Source of the DNA: Symsagittifera roscoffensis
Taxonomy: Eukaryota > Xenacoelomorpha > Acoela > Convolutidae
DNA length: 64,000 nucleotides
Direction: 5' to 3'
Assembly (NCBI RefSeq): GCF_963678635.1
Contig: NW_026970820.1
Coordinates: 246,001 to 310,000, forward strand
Made by a program: the position numbers and the translations under genes. Of this stretch, positions 35,597 through 48,063 are shown one piece after another (the stretch's first letter is position 1; each line of letters begins with the position of its first letter). Under the pieces are notes generated by a model. That model ran no database searches, was not told the DNA's origin, and was given only the letters and a program-made list of their open reading frames with translations.

Positions 35597-37216
35597 AGCT
35601 TTTTGTGGCCCCGCTGTGTCCTTGACTCTTGACGTGTGGGTTCCGCGGGGGGCGGAGCAGGGGAACGCTTAACGCACTCGCAAAAGGAGCACCCTTCGGG
35701 TGCCCTTTTTTGCTCGAAAGTTTTCTGAAACGGTATCTGATGAGCTTTGTAAGGTGTCACAAAAACAACAACACAAAACGTTCTGTATGTGATTAGAAAA
35801 TGTCAAAAAAAATTTTTTATACTTTCAATGACTGAATCTACCCCTGATCAGTCTCTAGAGAACTCTAAACCAAAGTAACTTATGTTTTTCAGTGATTCAT
35901 GAAGAGGACCGTTCCAACGAAAACAAGTTTTCGGAAACAGTCCTCATAATTTTTTTCGAGCCCATTGTCAAGTACGTGGACTTTCAATTGTGACTTATAG
36001 CTGAATTGAACTTGGAATTTGTCCCAAAAAGGTTAAGTTTGTCTCAAATTGATTAGAAGCAAAAGAAATAAAAAAAAAACATTTTTTTTATTTGGAAAAA
36101 AAAGTTGAGTCAGAAACGTGAAAAAACCCTTTTTTCAAAAGTCATTAAAAGTAGCTCCAATTGGCTTAAATCACTAGACTACAATATATGAACCTGTTCA
36201 GAATGGTTTTCACGACCAAAGCCGTACAAATTCCATATTTAGAGAAAAGGAAAAAAAAACAACTTTTTGGTTAACTCAAAAAGGTAGATAAATCGGGTAA
36301 AGTCGTCTTCAAACCTATAGGATCGAAAAGTGATCTATATAGGGTATATATGTAGTGTCCTTGTTAGGTCGCATGCAAAAAAATAGAACAGTTTTGTTGG
36401 CCACTTCCGAAATTAAGACTTTTTTTCGAAATTTGGCCATTTTTATTTGTAGTAAAATAGCTGAGAAAAAAAATTGTAAAAACCAAAATTTTTATCCAAT
36501 TTTGACGTTTAAATACTCTATACCTACTAAAATGTCTATGGCAAGCTCAAATAAGCCATCAAAATTCATTTTTTCTCTCTTTTTAAAATTTTTGTTTTTT
36601 TGATATACAATGTTGAGTCAGAAACGTGAAAAATCAATTTTTTTCAAAAAGTCAAAATAAAGTGTTCCAATCAATTTGTTTCACTAAAACACACTTTATG
36701 AACCTGTTCAGAATGGTTTTTTGGGTTAAAGCTGAAAATTCACCCATTTTGAGAAAAGTGGAAAAAACACCTTTTTAGTTACAAAAAAACCATCATTTTT
36801 GTTGCAGTTTTTGAAAAAACTCAAATTTTTGAGAGAAAAATTTTTTCTCAAACCTTTATATTTAGGCTCCCCAAACAGTCTACTTTCATCCATTCTCCAT
36901 CAATATACCCCATTTTTTGAACCAAAACAGAGTTAATAGGTGATTTTTATCAAAAAACGTGTTTTTTACCATTTTTGCCCCCCATTTCCCTCTATAAGTC
37001 AACACATAACAAAATTTTGGCAAAACGGGGCAAAAGTGTATCCTTAGAATTTCCATACGGGGCTGCATGCAAAAAATTAGGGAATTCTGACCTCCAGTTT
37101 TCGAGAACACAACTTATTCTGCATGAAAAGGGTAAAAGGTAAATGTTCTTTCGAACCGACGGGGCCCCTTCCCCTGTCTCTGCTGAACGCCAAAGCCGGA
37201 CGCGGCGGCCACCTAG
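35597..37216 (+). repeat. Module 20, family B, complete (1620 bp)
   Basis: It begins AGCTTTTTGTGGCCCC, a start also seen in Bp module 15, but the body is B. Head hairpin 35680-35713, with one changed base in the 3' arm (GGGTGCCC). Second palindrome 35906-35943. Terminal hairpin 37158-37178. Confidence 0.87.
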
Positions 37217-38798
37217 AGGTTTTTGTGGCCCCGCTGTATTCTTGACTTTTGACGAGTAGGTTCCGCGGGGGGCGGAGCAGGGGAACGCTTAACGCACTCG
37301 CAAAAGGAGCACCCTTCGGGTGCTCTTTTTTGCTCGAAAGTCTTGTGAAACCATTTGGAACTGTAAGTATTGGAAGCAGTTACACACAAAACTTTATGCA
37401 TCTTTGTGATCATAGTCACAAGTGGTTTTCGACAGCTTCTATAACTCAATCTTGACATGATCTATTTCTAAAATGGCCAGAATAAAGTGATTTTACGTTT
37501 TTCAATGATTCTTGAAGAGGACTGTCTCAACGAAAACAAGTTTTCGGAAACAGTCCTGGTAACTTATTTTTGATCTCGTTTTCGAGTCTATCGACTTTCA
37601 GTCGTAATTAGTAGGCTAACAGGACCTATATTAGGTATTAAAAAGATTGAGTTTGTATCAAAAGCAAGAGATACAAAAACATGAAAAAAGTTCAAAAAAT
37701 TTCAAAAATTTAAAAAATTTGAAAAAATTTTCCAAAAAACTTGATTTTTTGTTTTGTCATAAAATAACAAAAAATTGACGTAAAATGAACTTTCAATAGT
37801 CCATTTTGACTAATTTTTACGATTCAAGCACATTTTAACTTAATAACAACATTAAAAAAACCACTGGAAAGGGTGTTTTTCAGCAAACGCCCTTTTTGAC
37901 CACACCTACGAAATTCATAACTTTTTATCTAACAAATATAGAGACCTCGGGTTTTTTGCATTGTAATGGGCATACTAAAGACTACCTCTCGCGTGCTGAA
38001 ACGAACAATTTTTCTCTTTAATTTTTCCCGCAATTTCGAATTAGGGCGTTTTTTGGCTATTTTTGGTCCTTTTGGGCGGTAAAAAGTCAAATTAGAGACA
38101 ACTGTCAAAAAATCTGTTATCACATGATAGACTCAACATGCCATGGCGTACCAAATAGTGTCCTGATTCAGACCAAAATTGCCCTCTAATTGTCCGTGGG
38201 GGGAGGAAACTGAAAACTTTTATTTTTGGCGGGAAAATTTGAAATTTTTCAAAAAAACATTTACTCCACAGACAACGGTTTTAAACTAATGTTGGCATGG
38301 CACACAATTTATCGCTTCATAATTAGGGTCGATTTCTGCCGGGAACATTGATTTTTTAAAAAAATGACCAAAATTTTTGTTGCATTTTTTCAAAAAAATC
38401 AAAATTTTGAGAGAAAAAAAGTTTAAAAATCCTACATATTTAAGCTCCCCAAACTGTCTACTTTCATCCATTCCCTATCAATATAACCCATTTTCTCAAC
38501 CAAAATCGAGTTATGGGGCCAAAAAGTCAAAAAACGTGAAAAAACGACATTTCACGCCCATTTTCGCCCCAAAAGTACCACACATAATGTTTTTTCGGAA
38601 AAACGTCACAAGAGCTTTCGTCTTATCTCAAAAAGTTTCAGGGGGGTTGGCAAAATTTCAGAGAGATCTGACCTACAGTTTTCGAGAACTTGACTTTTTC
38701 TGCAAGAAAAGAATAAAAGGTAAATGTTCCTTCGAACCGACGGGGACCCCTTCCCCTGTCTCTACTGAACGCCGAAGCCGGATGCGGCGGCCACCTAG
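37217..38798 (+). repeat. Module 21, family Bp, complete (1582 bp)
   Basis: The shortest complete module in the window. Head hairpin 37300-37333, with the TTC loop of the B family rather than the TCC of other Bp modules. Second palindrome 37519-37556, E2F-like site 38225-38236, terminal hairpin 38739-38760. The 165-codon frame at 38377-38874 runs across the junction into module 22 and is rejected as a gene. Confidence 0.88.
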
Positions 38799-40423
38799 TT
38801 GTCACTGTGGCCCCGCTGTATTCTTGACTTTTGAGGAGAAGGTTCCGCGGGGGGCGGAGCAGGGGAACGCTTAACGCACTCGCAAAAGGAGCACCCTTCG
38901 GGTGCTCTTTTTTGCTCGAAAGTTTTCTGAAACGGTATCTGATGAACTTTGTAAGGTGTCACAAAAGCAACAACACAAAACGTTCTGTACGTGATTAGAA
39001 AAGGTCAAAAAAAATTTCTCATACTTTCAATGACTGAATCTACACCTGATCAGTCTCTAGAGAACTCTAAACCAAAGTAACCTATATTTTTCAGTGACTC
39101 ATGAAGTGGACTGTTCCAGCGAAAACAAGTTTTCGGAAACAGTCCTCATATTTTTTTCAATCCCATTGTCAAGTACGTGGACTTTCAATGGTGACTTATA
39201 GCTGAAATGGACTTGGAATTTGTCCCAAAAAGGTTAAGTTTGTCTCTAACTGATTAGAAGCAATAGAAAAAAAAAATTTTTTATTTGATAAAAATAGTTG
39301 AGTCAAAAACGTGAAAAAACCCTTTTTTTCAAAAGTCATCAAAAATAACTCCAATTGACTTCATTCACTAGGCTACAATTTATGAACCTGTTCAGAATGG
39401 TTTTCATGACCAAAGCCGTAAAATTTCCATATTTAGAGAAAAGGCAAAAAAACACCTTTTTGGTTAACTCAAAAAAGTAGATAAATCGGGTAAAGTAGTC
39501 TTCAAAGCTTTAGGATCGAAAAGTGATCAAAATAGAGTTTACATGTAGTGTCCTTGTTAGGTCACATGCAAAAAACTAGAACAGTTTTGTTGGCCACTTC
39601 CGAAATTAAGACTTTTTTTTCGAAATTTGGCCATTTTTATTTGTAGTAAATTAGTAAAAAGGTACCCGAAAAAAAAAAGTTGTAAAAACCAAAATTTTCA
39701 TCCAGTTTTGACAATTAAATACTCTATACCTACTAAAATGACTATGGCAAGCTCGAATATGCTATCAAAAATCATTTTTTCTCACTTTTTAAAATTTTTG
39801 TTTTTTTGATATACTATGTTGAGTCAGAAACGTGAAAAATCAATTTTTTTCAAAAAGTCAAAAAAAGTTGTTCCAATCAATTTGTTTCACTAAAACATAC
39901 TTAATGAACCTGTTCAGAATGCTTTTCATGTTTAAAGCCGAAACCTTACCCATTTTGAGAAAAGTGGAAAAAACACCTTTTTAGTTACAAAAAAAGTATA
40001 ATTTTTGTTGCAGTTTTTGAAAAAACTCAAGTTTTTGAGAGAAAAAATTTTTCTCAAACCTATATATTTAGGCTTCCCAAACAGTCTACTTTCATCCATT
40101 CCTAGTCAATATACCCCATTTTTTGAACCAAAACAGAGTTAATAGGTGATTTTTATCAAAAATCGTGTTTTTTACCATTTTTTCCCCCCATTTCCCTCTA
40201 TAAGTCAACACATAACAAAATTTTGGCAAAACGGGGCAAAAGTGTATCCTTAGAATTTCAATACGGGGCCGCATGCAAAAAATTAGGGAATTCTGACCTC
40301 CAGTTTTCGAGATCGTCTGTTTTTTCCAGGTTCCATTACGGTAGAGGTTTTACCAATGACCGGCCGGGGCCCCAACCCCTGGCCTCCAGGATCATTGACG
40401 CCGAAGCGCGGACGACCACCTAG
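38799..40423 (+). repeat. Module 22, family B, complete (1625 bp), unusual tail
   Basis: Head hairpin 38882-38915, second palindrome 39108-39145 (GGACTGTTCC arm). The body is a more diverged B. From about 40314, just after CCAGTTTTCGAGA, the tail is unlike other B modules. It ends with a terminal hairpin at 40362-40384 pairing GGCCGGGG with CCCCTGGCC (one G-T pair), then CCACCTAG 39 nt later. Confidence 0.87.
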
Positions 40424-42600
40424 CACCCTCAAGGTCACGAGACTTTTTTTTGTTTTTGGTATTTTCTGAAACCAAAAGAGAGCGTGGTCATGCATCGAAA
40501 TCCTGTGCTCAAGCAAATACGTGGACTTGTACGCATTCCCATTCGCAATGCGCCCTTCGGGCGAAAATGCCAATGCATAATTAATTTTGCCAGGTGAAAA
40601 TTTTTTAAAGAAAAATTCTGATGAATTTTAACTTAAACTACCACCAAAAAACGCAAAGTTTTCAAAGTGTGAAATAATCAAGTTTTTGCTAATACTGGGC
40701 ATGCAGAAAGACTGATTTCGGCAAAAATAAAATGGAAAATGAAGGAAATGGAAAGAAAAAAATTGTTCAAAATAAGAACGCATTATCAAAAACTTATTTG
40801 ATCTCCGCTAATGTCATAATTCCGATCAGGCTGATTTCAGATTTTAAGCGTAGGGTTTACAGTTACGGCTGCTCTCTCTACAGGTCCCAGAGGGACCGAG
40901 TGAGCATCCTACCTCGATCCAGGATAACGGATAGTTGTTTTTAGTTTTTCACAATTTTTTTTTCACTAATGCTTGTTTTCACTTCCTCATTAGAAGCTGT
41001 ATAAATTTTTAGAAAAACTGATTTTAATAATCAATGCTTCCAAGAACAACTGATGTTAGGCGGTTACAAATGCGGTTGGTGAAAAGTAGTAAGGGATAAT
41101 GATGAGAAAAATTGCAAGTAAAATTGTAAATCGGGAGAAATGAATCAGTTTTTTTTTAGTTTTCCTCGCACTACCCACTGTGATTAAATAATGAAGATTC
41201 ATGTTCTAGCCGTTAATAACAATTTGGCAGAAAAAACATCAATATGATGTAAAATGTTTTAAAAAAGAGAAAAATTTAAAAATTATGTTTTTTTTAAAAA
41301 ATCAAAAAATTTGTAATTTTCAAAATTGAAAAAAAGTGAAAATTAATTGCATATTACGATTCAGCGTACCCAACTTAGTGGGTCTAGCATTTTAAATTAC
41401 CAAAAAATGTTGAAAATTGTAGATTTTATGAAGTTTTTATTTTGGCTATTTTTCCTTTTCGCCTCCACTTAAGGCACCTTTGAGCCAACTTGAGAAACTG
41501 GAACCTAAACAAGCTATACACATAGTCTGAATGAGCCATTTTCAGCGTGATAACACCCCTGGAAGAAAAAAAACTGCAGAAAAGAAAGGGAATTTTGAAC
41601 TTTAACCTTTTTTCTTCTTCAAATGGCGATACTTAGAATAATTTTTCAGCTGAAAAGTTCAAAAAAAATCAAAAAATTCAAATTTTGAAAAATAAGTAAA
41701 AAAATCTCATCAGTCTGTTTATTGGAGTCTTCGAGATTTTGGGAGACCTTATCTGGCGGGTAACAACAAGTGGGTCACTTATTTTAAAATTTTGAGAAAG
41801 GTCAAAAAAACCTGTTTTTACGATTTTTTAGACAGAAATCCGAAAGCAATATCTTGGCTTAAAACAAAAATGAGGGCCTAAAAATAGTACAAACAGTACT
41901 CCCACATAAAGTACATTAGGTTGGAAACAAAAAATTGACTCTGATTCAAAAATCGTTTTTTAACTTTATTTCTGAACAAAAAATTGTAAAAAAATCAAAA
42001 ACTTAAAAATTTTTTGAAAAAAATGATTGTTTCGAAAAAGTGCCAATTTTCAGCTGAAACTTTTCATTTTAGCTAAAAAAGCCAGAGCAAGGCCCTTTAA
42101 GCTCAAATAAGTTAATTAAGCAAATTATTTTCAAGTTTTTTCGTTAAAGGCTTTTATTTTGAAAAAGTATTCAAAAATGGGTAAAAAAAAGTCAAAAAAA
42201 TCAATTTTCTCAGATTCAAAAACCTCCACCACCATGATGATTAGTTCGCTAGATAGGACTGCTAAAACCAATTTAGACGTTTTTTCATAAGTATATCAAA
42301 ATTTTTACTTATTTTTGAGAATTAAGCAAAATAAAAACTTTTCCCAAATTGGGCAAAAAGCCCAAATTAGCCCAAACACCTGTTAAAAATTGTTGGGTCA
42401 AAAAATCACAAAAGGAAACCCCTATTCATTTGACATTTTAGGGCCGCATGCAAAAAATTAGACCATTCTAACCTGACAATTTCGAGAATCGACTTTTTTG
42501 CAAAATTTCTCTATAGTCCATTTGAGGGATATTACTTGTACCGGTGGGGGCCCCTACCCCACCTCAAAAAATTTTGTAATGCTGGAACGCGGCCACCTAG
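40424..42600 (+). repeat. Module 23, family A, complete (2177 bp), internal deletion
   Basis: The head reads GTCACGAGAC where other heads of this group have GTCACGTGAC or GTCACGTGT. Head hairpin 40550-40564, with the last pair lost. Second hairpin core 40883-40897, terminal hairpin 42543-42563. Near 41117-41122 a few tens of bases around the T-rich stretch present in other A modules are missing, which explains the short length. Confidence 0.87.
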
Positions 42601-44808
42601 CACCCTCAAGGTCACGTGACTTAATTTTGTTTTTGGTTTTTTCTGAAACCAAAACAATAAGGTCATGCGCCAATATCATGGCCTCAAGCAAAGACGTCGG
42701 ACTCGACGCATTCACATTAGCCTTGCGCCCTTCGGGCGCAAATGCCAATGCTCAATTAATTTTGCCACGTGAAAAAATTTTTAAGGAAAAATTCTGATAA
42801 AATTTAACTTAAACTACCACGAAAGAACGCAAAGATTTCAAAGTGTGAAACAATCAAGTTTTTGCTAATACCGGGCATGCAGTGAGACTGATTTCGGCAA
42901 AAATAAAATGAAAATTGAAGGAAATGGAAAGAAAAAAATTGTTCAAAAAAGAACGCAACATCAAAAACTTATTTGATGTCCGCTAATGTCATAATTCCGA
43001 TCAGGCTGATTTCAGATTTTAAGCGCAGATTTTACGGTTACGGCTGCTCCCTCTACAGGTCCCAGAGGGACCGAGTGAGCATCCTACCTCGATCCAGGAT
43101 AACGGACAGTTGTTTTTAATTTTTCACAAATTTTTTTTCACTAATGCTTGTTTTCAATTCCTCATGAGAAGCTGTATAAATTTTTTAAAAAAATGATTTT
43201 TTTTATCAAGGCTTCCAAGAACAACTGATGTTAGGCGGTTACAAATGCGGTTGGTGAAAACTAGTAAGGGATAATGATGAGAAAAATTGTAAGTTTTCAA
43301 ATGAATTTAAAAACAGTTTTTTTTCTTTTTTCTTTTGTAAATCGGGAGAAATGAATCAGTTTTTTTAAGTTTTCCTCGCACCACCCACTGTTCATAAGTA
43401 ATGAAGATTCCTGTTCTAGCCGTTTATAAAACTTTGGCAGAAAAAACATCAGAATGATGTAAAATGTTTTAAAAAAAATAAAAATTTAAAAATTATGTTT
43501 AAAAAAAAAATCAAAAACTTGTAATTTTCAAAATTGAAAAAAAGTTAAAATTAATTGCATATTACGATTCAGCGTACCCAACTTAGTGGGTCTAGCATTT
43601 TAAATTACCAAAAAATGTTGAAAATTGTAGATTTTATGAAGTTTTCATTTTGGCTATTTTTCCTTGTCGCCTCCACTTGAGTCACCTTTGAGCCAACTTG
43701 AGAAAGTGGAACGTAAACAAGCTGCACAGATGGTCAAAGTGAGCCATTTTCAGCGTGATAACACGCCTGGAAGAAAAAAAACTCCAGAAAAGAAAGAAAA
43801 TTATGAACTTTAACCTTTTTTCTTCTTCAAATGGCGATACTTAGAATAATTTTTCAGCTGAAAAGTTCAAAAAAAATCAAAAAATTCAAATTTTGAAAAA
43901 ATTTATAAAAAAATCTCATCAGTCTGTTTATTGGAGTCTTCGAGGTTTTGAGAGACCTCATCTGGCGGCTAACAACAAGTGGATCACTTATTTTAAAATT
44001 TTGAGAAAGGTCAAAAAAACATGTTTTTTGATTTTTTTGACAGAATTCCGAAAGCAATATCTTGGCTAAAAACAAGATTGAGGGCCTAAAATTAGTACAA
44101 ACAGTACTCCCACATAAGGTTTATTAGGTTGGAAACAAAAAATTTACTCTGACTCAAAAATCGTTTTTTAACTTTATTTCTGAACAAGAAATTGAAAAGA
44201 AATGAAAAACTTAAAAATTTTTTGAAAAAAAAGATTGTTTTGAAAAAGTGCCAATTTTTAGCTGAAACTTTTCATTTTAGCTAATAAAGCCAGAGCAATG
44301 CCCTTTAAGCTCAAATAAATTAATTAAGCAAATTATTTTCAAGTTTTTTCGTTAAAGCCTTTTATTTTGAAAAAGTATTCAAAAATGGGTAAAAAAAAGT
44401 CAAAAAAATCAATTTTCTCCGATTCAAAAACCTCCACTACCATGATGATTAGTTCGTTAGATAGGACTGCTGAGATCAATTTAGACGTATTTTCATAAGT
44501 ATATCAAAATTTTTATTTATTTTTGAGAATTAAGCAAAATAAAAACTTTTCCCAAATTGGGCAAAAAGCCCAAATTAGCCCAAACACCTGTTAAAAATTG
44601 TTGGGTCAAAAAATCACAAAAGGAAACCCCTATTCGTTTGCCATTTTAGGGCCGCATGCAAAAAATTAGACCAATCTAACCTGACAATTTCGAGAATCGA
44701 CTTTTTTGCAAAATTTCTCTATAGTCCATTTGAGGGATATTACTTGTACCGGTGGGGGCCCCTACCCCACCTCAAAAAATTTTGTAATGCTGGAACGCGG
44801 CCACCTAG
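42601..44808 (+). repeat. Module 24, family A, complete (2208 bp), variant head
   Basis: GTCACGTGAC lies at 42611-42620, followed by the variant head stretch shared only with module 8. Head hairpin 42725-42739, second hairpin core 43058-43072, terminal hairpin 44751-44771. It is very similar to module 8 throughout, but module 8 is followed by an A module and this one by a B module. Confidence 0.88.
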
Positions 44809-46435
44809 TTGTCACTGTGGCCCCGCTGTATTCTTGACTTTTGAGGAGAGGTTCCGCGGGGGGCGGAGCAGGGGAACGCTTAACGCACTCGCAAAAGGAG
44901 CACCCTTCGGGTGCTCTTTTTTGCTCGAAAGTTTTCTGAAACGGTATCTGATGAACTTTGTAAGGTGTCACAAAAGCAACAACACAAAACGTTCTGTATG
45001 TGATTAGAAAAGGTCAAAAAAATTTTCTCATACTTTCAATGACTGAATCTACACCTGATCAGTCTCTAGAGAACTCTAAACCAAAGTAACTTTTGTTTTT
45101 CAGTGATTCATGAAGAGGACCGTTCCAACGAAAACAAGTTTTCGGAAACAGTCCTCATATTTTTTTTCGAGCCCATTGTCAAGTACGTGAACTTTCAATT
45201 GTGAATTATAGCTGAATTGGACTTGGAATTTGTCCCAAAAATGTTAAGTTTGTCTCAAATTGATTAGAAGCAAAAGAAAAAAAAACATTTTTTTTTATTT
45301 GGAAAAAAAAGTTGAATCAGAAACGTGAAAAAATCCTTTTTTCAAAAGTCATAAAAAGTAGCTCCAATTTTCTTAAATCACTAGGCTACAATATAAGAAC
45401 ATGTTTAGGATGGTTTCCATGACCAAAGCCGTAAAATTTCCATATTTAGAGAAAAGGCAAAAAAAACAACTTTTTGGTTAACTCAAAAAGGTAGATAAAT
45501 CGGGTAAAGTCGTCTTCAAACCTATAGGATCGAAAAGTGATATAAATAGGGTATATATGTAGTGTCCTTGTTAGGTCGCATGCAAAAAACTAGAACAGTT
45601 TTGTTGGCCACTTCCGAAATTAAGACTTTTTTTTCGAAATTTGGCCATTTTTATTTGTAGTAAAATAGTAGTAAAATAGCCGAGAAAAAAAATTGTAAAA
45701 ACCATAATTTTTATCCAATTTTGACGTTTAAATACTCTATACCTACTAAAATGTCTATGGCAAGCTCAAATAAGCCATCAAAATTCATTTTTTCTCACTT
45801 TTTAAAATTTTTGTTTTTTTGATATACAATGTTGAGTCAGAAACGTGAAAAATCAATTTTTTTCAAAAAGTCAAAATAAAGTGTTCCAATCAATTTGTTT
45901 CACTAAAACACACTTTATGAACCTGTTCAGAATGGTTTTTTGGGTTGAAGCCGAAAATTCACCTATTTTGAGAAAAGTGGAAAAAACACCTTTTTAGTTA
46001 CAAAAAAACCATCATTTTTGTTGCAGTTTTTGAAAAAACTCAAATTTTTGAGAGGAAAATTTTTTCTCAAACTTTTATATTTGGGCTCCCCAAACAGTCT
46101 ACTTTCACCCATTCCTTGTCAATATACCCCATTTTTTGAACCAAAACAGAGTTAATAGGTGATTTTTATCAAAAAACGTGTTTTTTACCATTTTTGCCCC
46201 CCATTTCCCTCTATAAGTCAACACATAACAAAATTTTGGCAAAACGGGGCAAAAGTGTATCCTTAGAATTTCAATACGGGGCTGCATGCAAAAAATTAGG
46301 GAATTCTGACCTCCAGTTTTCGAGAACACGACTTATTCTGCATGAAAAGGGTAAAAGGTAAATGTTCCTTCGAACCGACGGGGCCCCTTCCCCTGTCTCT
46401 GCTGAACGCCATAGCCGGACGCGGCGGCCACCTAG
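44809..46435 (+). repeat. Module 25, family B, complete (1627 bp)
   Basis: Head hairpin 44891-44924, second palindrome 45117-45154, terminal hairpin 46377-46397. It belongs to the B subgroup with modules 14, 16, 18 and 26, with GTACGTGAACTTTCAATTG after the second palindrome. Confidence 0.88.
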
Positions 46436-48063
46436 TTGTCACTGTGGCCCCGCTAATTTCTTGACTTTTGAGGAGAAGGTTCCGCGGGGGGCGGAGCAGG
46501 GGAACGCTTAACGCACTCGCAAAAGGAGCACCCTTCGGGTGCTCTTTTTTGCTCGAAAGTTTTCTGAAACGGTATCTGATGAACTTTGTAAGGTGTCACA
46601 AAAGCAACAACACAAAACGTTCTGTACATGATTAGAAAAGGTCAAAAAAAAATTTTCATACTTTCAATGATTGAATCTACACCTGATCAGTCTCTAGAGA
46701 ACTCTAAACCAAAGTAACTTTTGTTTTTCAGTGATTCATGAAGAGGACCGTTCCAACGAAAACAAGTTTTCGGAAACAGTCCTCATATTTTTTTTCGAGC
46801 CCATTGTCAAGTACGTGAACTTTCAATTGTGAATTATAGCTGAATTGGACTTGGAATTTGTCCCAAAAAGGTTAAGTTTGTCTCAAATTGATTAGAAGCA
46901 AAAGAAAAAAAAAACATTTTTTTTATTTGGAAAAAAAAGTTGAGTCAGAAACGTGAAAAAATCCTTTTTTCAAAAGTCATAAAAAGGAGCTCCAATTTTT
47001 TTAAATCACTAGGCTACAATATAAGAACCTGTTTAGGATGGTTTCCATGACCAAAGCCGTAAAATTTCCATATTTAGAGAAAAGGCAAAAAAAACACGTT
47101 TTTGGTTAACTCAAAGAGGTAGATAAATCGGGTAAAGTCGTCTTCAGACCTATAGGATCGAGAAGTGATCTAAATAGGGTATATATGTAGTGTCCCTGTT
47201 AGGTCGCATGCAAAAAACTAGAACAGTTTTGTTGGCCACTTCCGAAATTAAGACTTTTTTTTCGAAATTTGGCCATTTTAATTTGTAGTAAAATAGTAGT
47301 AAAATAGCCGAGAAAAAAAATTGTAAAAACCATAATTTTTATTCAATTTTGACGTTTAAATACTCTATACGTACTAAAATGTCTATGGCAAGCTCAAATA
47401 AGCCATCAAAATTCATTTTTTCTCACTTTTTAAAATTTTTGTTTTTTTGATTTACAATGTTGAGTCAGAAACGTAAAAAATCAATTTTTTTCAAAAAGTC
47501 AAAATAAAGTGATCCGATCAATTTGTTTCACTAAAACACACTTTATGAACCTGTTCAGAATGTGTGTTTGGGTTAGAGCCGAAAATTCACCCATTTTGAG
47601 AAAAGTGGAAAAAACACCTTTTTAGTTACAAAAAAACCATCATTTTTGTTGCAGTTTTTGGAAAAAATCATATTTTTGAGGACAAAAAAATTTCTCAAAC
47701 CTTTATATTTAGGCTCCTCAAACAGTCTACTTTCATCCATTTATTGTCAATATACCCCATTTTTTGAACCAAAACAGAGTTAATAGGTGATTTTTATCAA
47801 AAAACGTGTTTTTTACCATTTTTGCCCCCCATTTCCCTCTATAAGTCAACACATAACAAAATTTTGGCAAAACGGGGCAAAAGTGTATCCTTAGAATTTC
47901 AATACGAGGCTGCATGCAAAAAATTAGGGAATTCTGACCTACAGTTTTCGAGAACAGGACTTATTCTCCATGAAAAGGGTAAAAGGTAATTGTTCCTTCG
48001 AACCGACGGGGCCCCTTCCCCTGTCTCTGCTGAACGCCATAGCCGGACGCGGCGGCCACCTAG
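46436..48063 (+). repeat. Module 26, family B, complete (1628 bp)
   Basis: Head hairpin 46519-46552, second palindrome 46745-46782, terminal hairpin 48005-48025. The left part resembles module 14. The right part, with GTTCAGAATGTGTGTTTGGG, resembles module 28, so this copy may be a mosaic of two B subgroups. Confidence 0.87.

Noticed and set aside
38377-38874. 165-codon open frame, the longest in the window
   Set aside because: It crosses a module junction, joins a lysine/phenylalanine-rich A/T stretch to a GC-rich head, and is broken or different in the related junctions at 28502 and 558.
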